Shown here piece by piece: positions 1-4,777 of a DNA stretch of 11,332 bases. Within the stretch, counting starts at the first letter, position 1. Every line of letters begins with the position of its first letter. The DNA is from JBFHNV01 sp965365655. Its GTDB lineage: Bacteria > Pseudomonadota > Gammaproteobacteria > HK1. Location of the stretch: positions 1-11,332 of the forward strand of contig CBDUCN010000153.1 in the NCBI GenBank assembly GCA_965365655.1. The letters run 5' to 3'. The notes beneath the pieces are model-generated. The model was not told the origin of the DNA. It saw nothing but the letters and a program-made list of their open reading frames with translations, and made no database searches. The translations under genes were made by a program, and so were the position numbers.

Positions 1-182
1 GGCCGGTGTCCGACCCGCCGCATCGAGCCACGACTTCAGCCTCACGGCACGCACGGCCGCCGTGCGCCGCCGGCCAGCCCGGCGCCGCCGGCAGGCCCTG
101 CCGCACCGCACCATCGCCCCGCGGTGGAAACACCTTCCCGCGACTCCTATGATTCCTGCCAACGGCTCGACGTAAAGAGCCC
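1..182. other. No recognisable gene
   Basis: This GC-rich stretch contains no open frame that I can assign to a protein family. One forward frame stays open from the left edge, but its composition (runs of Arg, Pro and Ala) is what GC-rich non-coding DNA gives by chance. It may hold the upstream part of the decayed gene that follows, or the end of a gene cut by the window edge. Confidence 0.4.
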
Positions 183-361
183 AACCGCCTCGTGCGCCTG
201 CGCATGGAGTTCCACGAACGCGCCCTGCGCAACCGCGTCAAGGCCGCCAGCGGCACCTGGGTCGCCCCCGCTGCACCTGAGAGCTGCGCTACGCGGACGC
301 ACTCGATCTCGGCCTGCGCGACCGGATCATCGATGACACGAACATGAACCTGGACGAATAA
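183..361 (+). pseudogene. Frameshifted remnant of a small conserved hypothetical protein
   Basis: Two reading frames together spell a recognisable short protein end. In one frame, from 183, the DNA reads NRLVRLRMEFHERALRNRVK followed by AASGTW. From 281 a second frame reads ELRYADALDLGLRDRIIDD and continues to a TAA at 359-361. From memory this matches a widespread family of roughly 100-residue hypothetical proteins with the pattern 'VR(I/L)x(Y/F)xExxLRxxVKxAGGxWxxxxxxWELxYxxxxxLGLxxRI', often found in islands and near mobile DNA. The frame change between about 262 and 281 and the lack of a convincing start indicate a dead copy. Its function is unknown even in intact relatives. The family assignment is from recall, not from a search. 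Confidence 0.45.
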
Positions 362-400
362 AGGCATGTACAGATATGCACATCCAGCACCAGGTATTTG

Positions 401-434
401 TGGGCACATCGAACAAGGTGGGCCGATGTGCCCA
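401..434. other. 11-bp perfect inverted repeat (hairpin)
   Basis: TGGGCACATCG (401-411) and its exact complement CGATGTGCCCA (424-434) can form an 11-bp stem with a 12-nt loop. It lies 36 nt upstream of the first cassette-like gene. There is no T-run, so an intrinsic terminator is not obvious. It has no GTTRRRY-type core, so it is not an attC site. It may be a terminator of the decayed gene on the left or a regulatory hairpin. Confidence 0.5.
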
Positions 435-470
435 GGCTTTCTACTTGGCTGTCATGTGTCTTGAGAAATT

Positions 471-752
471 ATGAGCACTCCTCTGACTCAAGACTCCAAA
501 GTGGAGTGTGATAGGCACGGCCTTCAAAGTCCGGCGTTTATTTGTAAGCACCTTCAGCATGGTGAGAACATTGGCTTTTTCGAGCCCAATGAGGGACCGG
601 ACTCTGAGTGGCCATTCAAAAACGCGTGGTGCGCTGAGTGCGAAAGAATAGCCATCGAGCAAGGCGGCTGGAATGATGTATCGGAAGGCTTTGCTCAGGT
701 GATGGCAATCTGTGAAGGGTGCTATGAAGAAATCAAGCAACGCAACACATAA
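471..752 (+). CDS. Cassette-borne small Cys/His-rich hypothetical protein
   Basis: This is a 93-residue protein of unknown function. It carries four paired putative metal ligands: C13/H16, C25 with H27 or H30, C54/C57 and C81/C84. That is the spacing expected of one or two structural zinc sites. No signal peptide or membrane segment is visible, so it is probably cytoplasmic. From memory it resembles a family of about 90-100-residue hypothetical proteins that start 'MSTxxTQDSxVECxxHG' and contain 'WCxxCxxxxxxxGxWxxxSE'. Base composition is near 50% GC, well below the roughly 70% of genes further right, which points to foreign origin. The stop codon (750-752) lies inside the attC site that follows, as is typical of integron cassettes. 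The ribosome site is weak (GAGAAA before ATG). I am confident that it is a gene; the biochemical role is unknown. Confidence 0.8.
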   Translation: MSTPLTQDSKVECDRHGLQSPAFICKHLQHGENIGFFEPNEGPDSEWPFKNAWCAECERIAIEQGGWNDVSEGFAQVMAICEGCYEEIKQRNT

Positions 753-830
753 CAAACAGGTCAAGTTCGCCCTACGGGCGGGACGCTCCGCAGCGCTGCT
801 GCGACGCACCCCTTACCTGGGGCGTTATAT
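747..830 (+). repeat. Integron attC recombination site
   Basis: The outer arms are ACATAAC (747-753) and GTTATAT (824-830), complementary at six of seven positions and flanking the usual AAC/GTT cores. Just inside, CAGGTCAAG (757-765) pairs with CTTACCTG (812-819) if the single C at 762 is left unpaired. That asymmetric extra base is the mark by which integron integrases recognise the folded bottom strand. The middle folds further, with CGCAGC (789-794) and GCTGCG (798-803) around a 3-nt loop. The site begins with TAACAAAC, shared with Vibrio-type attC sites, and ends with GGCGTTAT. The next gene starts 3 nt after the right arm. This is a structural call made by eye. Confidence 0.85.
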
Positions 831-833
831 GGC

Positions 834-1292
834 ATGACGAACGTACGAGTGTGGGAAGAGCCCCCCAAGATGGACACCGGTGCGCCGATGCCTGCGATCC
901 ATGTGTCAGACGAGGGCTTGTTCGTCGCGTACATCGTCTCAGAGCCGATGTTCAACGGTGACCTGGAGGAGTTCGCGATAGTCGAGTTCTGTGGCGTGTT
1001 GCAGCATACGTTTGGCTATCCGAATGACGAGGCGTTGGGCGGGCATCCTCTCTATTCGAGCGGCCTGCAGTTTTACGAATTCAATGAAGTGCTTGAGTCA
1101 CCGTACGTGACCGAGCTTGGACGAAGAAATGCCATGAGCTTCCCTGGGACTGAGCAGCATTACGACAAGTTCCGACACTGGATCGTCACGTTCCACGATG
1201 AAACGCTTGAGGTCATTGGCACTACCGCCAGGGTGCGAGGTCGTCTCGAGGCTGTATCGGGCTTGTCGGCGCTTTGTAACCATGTCACATAA
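834..1292 (+). CDS. Cassette-borne conserved hypothetical protein
   Basis: This is a 152-residue protein of unknown function, in second position in the cassette cluster. It has a conserved core: NDEALGGHPLY at residues 64-74, then an Asn-rich turn, then RHWIVTFHDETLEVIG at residues 114-129. From memory this pattern (NDEAxxGHPLYxxGL...FEV...RHFxxTFHDxxFE) marks a family of about 130-150-residue hypothetical proteins common in proteobacteria, none with a known activity that I can name. No signal peptide or membrane segment is visible. The ATG is 4 nt after the attC right arm, the usual position in a cassette; the in-frame ATG at 870 is a weaker alternative. The stop codon overlaps another ACATAAC motif at 1287-1293. 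The C-terminal 25 residues are Arg- and Ala-rich and unlike the core, so the end may be altered. Confidence 0.75.
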   Translation: MTNVRVWEEPPKMDTGAPMPAIHVSDEGLFVAYIVSEPMFNGDLEEFAIVEFCGVLQHTFGYPNDEALGGHPLYSSGLQFYEFNEVLESPYVTELGRRNAMSFPGTEQHYDKFRHWIVTFHDETLEVIGTTARVRGRLEAVSGLSALCNHVT

Positions 1293-1293
1293 C
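1287..1293 (+). repeat. Left arm of a degraded or truncated attC site
   Basis: ACATAAC here is identical to the left arm of the intact attC at 747 and likewise overlaps the TAA stop of the preceding gene. I could not find a matching GTTATGT-type right arm or paired inner boxes in the next 170 bases. The site is therefore probably broken, which would leave this cassette fixed in place. Confidence 0.45.
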
Positions 1294-1464
1294 AGGGGCA
1301 TGAGACGCACGGGCGTAGCTTCTACGGTTCAGCAGCCGCTCTGAACTAACGCCGGCAATTCCGTCGCGGCGTGGCAGCGTTCGGAAGCGCAACGACGAGA
1401 TGCGGCATTCGCCACGAAGAAGCTTCGAGTCTGCTGGATTTACGACAACCCACTGTCGAAAGGC
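1294..1464. other. Non-coding remnant with the 5' end of a disrupted receiver gene
   Basis: The left half shows no gene. From about 1420 the sequence, read in the frame of the following gene, encodes KKLRVCWIYDN, the first beta strand and acidic pocket of a receiver domain. That frame is open back to 1345 but has no ATG, GTG or TTG. An ATG at 1400 exists in a different frame, so a one-base frameshift between 1400 and 1420 would explain the missing start. Confidence 0.5.
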
Positions 1465-1779
1465 ATGCACAAGGGAATCGAGTCGTTGGGTGGTAATGTT
1501 TTCCACGCAGCCACCAACGACGATGCCCTGGCGAGGCTGAGTGAGCATGAGTTTTCTCACGTCGTCACTGATATCGGCCGCCCGAAAATCGACGGCCCGA
1601 ATGCCGGGCTGTTGCTCCTCGAGCGCATGCGTGAAGCCAGGATCAAAACGCCGGCAATCGTGATGTCTCGAAATGCGGATTTCCACAGGCTAGCCGCTCT
1701 GAAGCTGGGCGCAATATTGGTCACGGATTCGCCCGCCCAGGCAATGGTTGTGCTGCTTGGAGTTGTTCGCCCTCGCTAG
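1465..1779 (+). CDS. Receiver (REC)-like domain protein, 5' end probably disrupted
   Basis: From the first in-frame ATG this gives 104 residues, but the recognisable domain begins about 15 codons earlier. Read through, it shows the REC order: beta-1 with an acidic pocket (IYDN, normally VDDN), the phospho-acceptor region VVTDIGRP with D36, a Ser at residue 68 in the beta-4 position, and GAILVTDSP where the conserved Lys normally sits. It is closest, from memory, to stand-alone receivers with 'SDMGRP...AGY.LL..LR....TPxxxYAGS'. One pocket acid and the Lys are missing, so phosphotransfer is doubtful. Without upstream codons the domain lacks its first strand, so the annotated ATG is unlikely to give a folded product. 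No output domain or partner kinase is nearby. It is probably a decaying gene. Confidence 0.55.
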   Translation: MHKGIESLGGNVFHAATNDDALARLSEHEFSHVVTDIGRPKIDGPNAGLLLLERMREARIKTPAIVMSRNADFHRLAALKLGAILVTDSPAQAMVVLLGVVRPR

Positions 1780-1824
1780 ACGCTGCGCGCAACTCGCGCG
1801 TGGGAGCCTGGACGCCTCGAACCG

Positions 1825-2358
1825 ATGACATCAATCCGCCTGGCAACGGCGCTGGACAGCGACGACATCTTCGAAGTGCACTCCCAGGCCTTCCCTGAAG
1901 CGGAAGCTCACGCCGTCGCGACGCTGGCAATCCGGCTCCTGCACGAGAAGACGGTTCCAGGGACGTTCGCGTTGGTTGCAGAGACGGACGGTCACGTCGC
2001 AGGGCATGTCGCCTTCAGCCCGGTGACGATCGACGCCAGCAGGAAATGGATCGGCTGGATCCTGGCGCCACTGGGCGTGAGGCCCGAGCATCAGAAACGG
2101 CGGATCGGATCGGAACTCGTGGAACGCGGGATGGAGCGACTGACGAACGAAGGGGGCAATCTTCTGTTCGTGTACGGCGATCCCGGGTACTACGGCAGGT
2201 TCGGATTCAATGCCGGGACCGCGGCCGGATACCGGCCGCCTTACGAGCTGCAATATCCTCTTGGCTGGCAGGCGGTTTCCCTCGGCGGCGCGGGTCTTGC
2301 CGGGTGCACCGGCACGATATCGTGCGTGACGTCGCTGAGCGATCCGGCACTGTGGTGA
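1825..2358 (+). CDS. GNAT-family N-acetyltransferase (YhbS-like)
   Basis: This 177-residue cytoplasmic enzyme is predicted to move an acetyl group from acetyl-CoA to an unknown amine. The N-terminal strand MTSIRLATALDSDDIFEVHS is typical of GNAT folds. The acetyl-CoA site is APLGVRPEHQKRRIGSELVE (residues 81-100). The YhbS-type signature follows: FVYGDPGYYGRFGF at 115-128, then YRPPYELQY, and an ending in DPALW. In the Q/RxxGxG/A loop the first Gly is Arg (R93), which is unusual and could weaken cofactor binding. The length matches the family. There is no good Shine-Dalgarno sequence before the ATG. Base composition is intermediate between the left cassettes and the genes to the right. The upstream neighbour ends 45 nt earlier, but I see no functional link. 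Confidence 0.85.
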   Translation: MTSIRLATALDSDDIFEVHSQAFPEAEAHAVATLAIRLLHEKTVPGTFALVAETDGHVAGHVAFSPVTIDASRKWIGWILAPLGVRPEHQKRRIGSELVERGMERLTNEGGNLLFVYGDPGYYGRFGFNAGTAAGYRPPYELQYPLGWQAVSLGGAGLAGCTGTISCVTSLSDPALW

Positions 2359-2600
2359 CCGGCCGGCACGCGGAGACCGTGGCCAGCCGGGACCCGCGTT
2401 CCCGCGGTCACCCTGCGGCGCTGGCGTTGGTGGCCTCGCTCGGAGCCCGTCGGCCCACTGCAGCAGGCTGCATCCGCGTCGCTCCGGCCGCCTCTGCAAC
2501 GGGTGTCGCGCTGGCGCCTTGCCGGGCGACGGCGTCAGCCCGACAGGGCCGGATCGCGTAGAACCGACGAGCAGACCCGGATGAATCGGGGGAGAACGAC
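2359..2600. other. Intergenic region
   Basis: About 240 bases contain no supported gene. GGTGACCG (2354-2361), at the end of the acetyltransferase gene, is complementary to CGGTCACC (2405-2412), but the 43-nt gap makes a functional hairpin doubtful. No clear promoter is seen. The region ends in the strong ribosome site GGGGGAG (2588-2594) of the hydrolase gene. Confidence 0.4.
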
Positions 2601-3470
2601 ATGACCGGCCCGAAGGTATGGCTGGACTACGACCAGCAGCAGCTCGACCGCCAGTACGACCAGCGCGTGCTGGTGCCCGACGCCAACGCCTACATGGCAC
2701 GCAACCTGGTGGACAGCCGCCGGGTGCGCGCCGAGATGGACTGCCGGCTCGACGTTGCCTATGGACCATCGGACGACGAGAAGCTCGACATCTTCCCGGC
2801 GGCGCAGGCCGGCGCGCCGGTCGTCGTCTACGTCCACGGCGGGGCCTGGACGCGCTGGGACAAGGCCCACAACAGCTTCCAGGCGCCGGCCTTCGTGGGC
2901 GCGGGCGCCGCGTTCGTCTCCGTCGACTTCGCGCTGGTCCCGCGGGTCTCCCTCGACGAGCAGGTTCGCCAGAACCGGGCGGCCGTCGCCTGGGTCTACC
3001 GCAACGCGGCGGGCTTCGGCGCGGACCCGCAGCGCCTGTTCGTTGCCGGGCACTCGTCGGGGGCCCACGTGGTCGGCCTGCTGGCGGTCAACGACTGGAG
3101 CGCGACCCCGGGTCTCCCTGCCGACCTGGTCAAGGGCGCGGTGGCGGTCAGCGGCATGTACGACCTCGAGCCCGTGCGCCTGAGCGCCCGCAACGCGTAC
3201 CTGCACCTGGACGACGCGGCCGTCGCACGCAACAGCATGCTTCGCCAGCTGCCGGCGCGGATGCCGCCGATGGTCGTCGCCTGGGGCGGCAAGGAGCAGC
3301 TCGAATTCCAGCGCCAGTCCAGGGACCTCGTCGCCGAGCTGAGGCGCCGGGGTCACGCCTGCGAGGAGTTCTTCTACCCCGAGCACAACCACTTCGACAT
3401 GAGCAACGAGTTCGCCAACCCCGACAGCGCGTTCATGCAGGCGACTTTCCGGATGATGGGACTGACGTGA
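2601..3470 (+). CDS. Alpha/beta hydrolase (esterase / kynurenine formamidase-like)
   Basis: This 289-residue cytoplasmic hydrolase has no signal peptide. The oxyanion-hole motif is YVHGGAW (residues 77-83). The nucleophile elbow is GHSSGAH (150-156) with Ser152. The acid residue should lie in the segment AWGGKEQLEFQRQS (227-240), most likely Glu232 or Glu235 as in bacterial kynurenine-formamidase-like enzymes. The base is probably His264 in HNHFDM. The N-terminal DYDQQQLDRQYDQR and RNLVDSRR are also typical of that group. Substrate could be N-formylkynurenine or a small carboxylic ester. No tryptophan-degradation genes are nearby, so I do not assign a specific reaction. A strong ribosome site, GGGGGAG, sits 6 nt before the ATG. 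Composition matches the host-like genes on the right. Confidence 0.88.
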   Translation: MTGPKVWLDYDQQQLDRQYDQRVLVPDANAYMARNLVDSRRVRAEMDCRLDVAYGPSDDEKLDIFPAAQAGAPVVVYVHGGAWTRWDKAHNSFQAPAFVGAGAAFVSVDFALVPRVSLDEQVRQNRAAVAWVYRNAAGFGADPQRLFVAGHSSGAHVVGLLAVNDWSATPGLPADLVKGAVAVSGMYDLEPVRLSARNAYLHLDDAAVARNSMLRQLPARMPPMVVAWGGKEQLEFQRQSRDLVAELRRRGHACEEFFYPEHNHFDMSNEFANPDSAFMQATFRMMGLT

Positions 3471-3519
3471 AGCGCACCGCGTGCACGCCATCGATGCTGG
3501 CACGACCGGTTGCAGCGCG

Positions 3520-3538
3520 GTGAGGCCCGTGGGCTCAC
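3520..3538 (+). terminator. Possible terminator hairpin after the hydrolase
   Basis: GTGAG (3520-3524) and CTCAC (3534-3538), plus CCC/GGG inside with one bulged G, form a short stem about 50 nt after the stop codon. A second small stem, CTCCG-gat-CGGAG, is at 3564-3576. Neither is followed by a T-run, so termination is only inferred. Confidence 0.3.
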
Positions 3539-3614
3539 CTCCTGAGCCACAGCCGGAGGTATTCTCCGGATCGGAGGAGGAACCGGCCGCTCGACGTGGA
3601 CTGATTCTCCGCTG

Positions 3615-3750
3615 GCCGGGCAATGCGTGAAGGTTCCCGGCACCGCTACATCGCAGTGCGTTTCCGCGGAAACGCGACTTGAGAATCCACTTCAAGTGGC
3701 GTTTCCGCGGAAACAGACATCGGCGCACGGCTCGATATCAGGCTGCACGC
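3615..3750 (+). repeat. Dispersed repeat, long copy with 41-bp palindromic insert
   Basis: This element matches 7306-7400 in the same orientation. When the 41 bases at 3674-3714 are left out, both copies are 95 bp long and align without gaps, with about 77 identical positions counted by hand. The long copy contains the perfect palindrome GCGTTTCCGCGGAAACGC (3658-3675) and a second GTTTCCGCGGAAAC (3701-3714). Together 3660-3682 and 3692-3714 are inverted repeats of 23 bp with one mismatch and a 9-nt loop. The core resembles proteobacterial REP-like elements that carry '...GGAATCCA...' between paired arms. No gene lies inside it. A separate small stem, GGGAAG-ctat-CTTCCC, follows at 3774-3789. 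Confidence 0.8.
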
Positions 3751-3841
3751 TGACCGACGATCCACCAGGCACAGGGAAGCTATCTTCCCGGGCAAGCTGC
3801 GGGCCACCGTCCGCAGGCACCGCTGCCGGAGAACGCATGAC

Positions 3842-4303
3842 ATGAGATCCACGCAGGACGACGACTTCATGCGCGCAGCGATCGACGAGGCCCGCCGCGG
3901 CGCCGCCGCCGGCAACCTCGCGGTCGGCTCCGTCATCGTCCGCGCGGGCGCCGTGATCGGCGCCGGCTGCAACACCGTGAACGCCGACGGCGACCCCACC
4001 GCGCACGCGGAGATCGTCGCGATCCGCGACGCGTGCCGCCGCGAGGGCTCCACGACGCTTGCTGAAGCGACGCTCTACACGTCGATGGAGCCGTGCCCGA
4101 TGTGCCTGTGGGCGATTCGCAGCGCGGGCATCGAGCGCCTGGTGCTCGGGGCGCGCCACGCGGCGTTCCGGCGCCCGGACCTCGGGCGCTACTCGGTGGA
4201 GGCGCTGATCGAGATGACCGGCGCGCCGCTCGAGGTCGTCACCGGCGTGCTCGAGGACGAGTGCGAGGCGCTGCGCCCGGAGCTGGATCGTCACGTTCGC
4301 TGA
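3842..4303 (+). CDS. Nucleoside/nucleobase deaminase (CDA-fold; guanine deaminase- or TadA-like)
   Basis: This 153-residue cytoplasmic zinc enzyme is predicted to remove the amino group of a base or nucleoside by hydrolysis. The active-site motif HAE is at residues 55-57 (zinc ligand His55, proton shuttle Glu57). PCPMC at 84-88 supplies Cys85 and Cys88. VNADGDPTAHAEI, LYTSMEPCPMCLWAI and RPDLGRYSVEALIEMTG are typical of stand-alone nucleoside deaminases near the GuaD group. TadA proteins have a similar core but differ in the C-terminal half, so a free base or nucleoside is the likelier substrate. GGAG at 3828-3831 precedes the ATG by 10 nt. An ATG five bases upstream opens only a two-codon frame. 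The gene stands alone, between the long repeat copy and a 474-base non-coding stretch. Confidence 0.9.
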   Translation: MRSTQDDDFMRAAIDEARRGAAAGNLAVGSVIVRAGAVIGAGCNTVNADGDPTAHAEIVAIRDACRREGSTTLAEATLYTSMEPCPMCLWAIRSAGIERLVLGARHAAFRRPDLGRYSVEALIEMTGAPLEVVTGVLEDECEALRPELDRHVR

Positions 4304-4306
4304 CCG

Positions 4307-4338
4307 GCGGAGCCCCTCCACGAACGCGGCGGCTCCGC
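4307..4338 (+). terminator. Inverted repeat after the deaminase, possible terminator
   Basis: GCGGAGCC (4307-4314) and GGCTCCGC (4331-4338) are perfect complements separated by 16 nt, starting 4 nt after the deaminase stop. There is no T-run and the loop is large, so this is a weak terminator candidate. Confidence 0.35.
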
Positions 4339-4589
4339 GCAGCCGTCGACCAGCGCACAGCGCGCCCCAACACGCATCGCCGGGAGTTTGCCTCGCGAGC
4401 GGCTCGGACCCGTCTGCGCGACCCGGTCGCCGGGGCTCCCGCAGGTCGCGCGGCACGGCGACAGGCGCACACGTCGGAGTGCTCCCTCAGCGGTCGCGCC
4501 GCGGCGCAACATCGCCGCTCGCTCACCACCGCCGACGCGCGACGGCGCCCGGCGCCCCGCCGCGGACAGCACCACTGCGGCTGTCGGAT

Positions 4590-4620
4590 TTCTTTACACG
4601 AACTCTCTTCGTTCTTTACA
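4590..4620 (+). promoter_or_regulatory. Two direct repeats, candidate activator site
   Basis: TTCTTTACA occurs at 4590-4598 and again, identically, at 4612-4620. The start-to-start distance is 22 bp, close to two helical turns, so both copies face the same side of the DNA. They lie in a locally AT-rich stretch about 65-95 bp upstream of the -24 element of the sigma-54-type promoter, where enhancer-binding proteins usually sit. A PrsR-type regulator of PEP-CTERM genes would be the natural candidate, but that is inference. Confidence 0.5.
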
Positions 4621-4683
4621 GAACAGCATTCATGCCGAACGAAATTCACCCAAGTCACTGAAAACACAAACGGCTTTCTGGAA

Positions 4684-4700
4684 CTGGTCCAGACCTTGCA
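4684..4700 (+). promoter_or_regulatory. Sigma-54 (-24/-12) promoter of the PEP-CTERM gene
   Basis: CTGGTCCAGACCTTGCA carries GG and GC exactly 10 bp apart, in the contexts TGG and TTGCA, as in the RpoN consensus TGGCAC-N5-TTGCA. Transcription would begin near 4711, leaving an untranslated leader of about 67 nt before the ATG at 4778. PEP-CTERM genes in several proteobacteria are known to be driven by RpoN with the PrsK/PrsR regulators, which supports the call. Confidence 0.65.
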
Positions 4701-4777
4701 CCGTGTGTCGAACGCTCGCCGCGTGCCCTGCGCCCTGTGCCCCGGGGCGCACCATTTCCGTGCAAGGAGACCACTCC

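Noticed and set aside
441..809. A 122-codon minus-strand frame opposite the first cassette gene
   Set aside because: It runs through the attC site and opposite a + strand gene with conserved Cys/His pairs; it has no recognisable domain.
1294..1390. AACTAAC and GTTCGGA as arms of a second complete attC site
   Set aside because: The two arms are not complementary to each other and no inner boxes pair, so only the ACATAAC left arm is kept as a remnant.
3658..3714. CRISPR-like repeat array from the GTTTCCGCGGAAAC copies
   Set aside because: There are only two intact copies, in inverted arrangement with a short loop, and no series of equal spacers; it fits a REP-like hairpin better.
2535..3728. 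A 397-codon minus-strand frame opposite the alpha/beta hydrolase
   Set aside because: The + strand has the full hydrolase motif set and a strong ribosome site; the minus frame is rich in Arg, Val and Gly and includes the repeat element.
4388..4777. Upstream extension of the PEP-CTERM reading frame
   Set aside because: The signal peptide, the AAGGAG ribosome site and the sigma-54 promoter all place the start at 4778; the extension covers the promoter itself.
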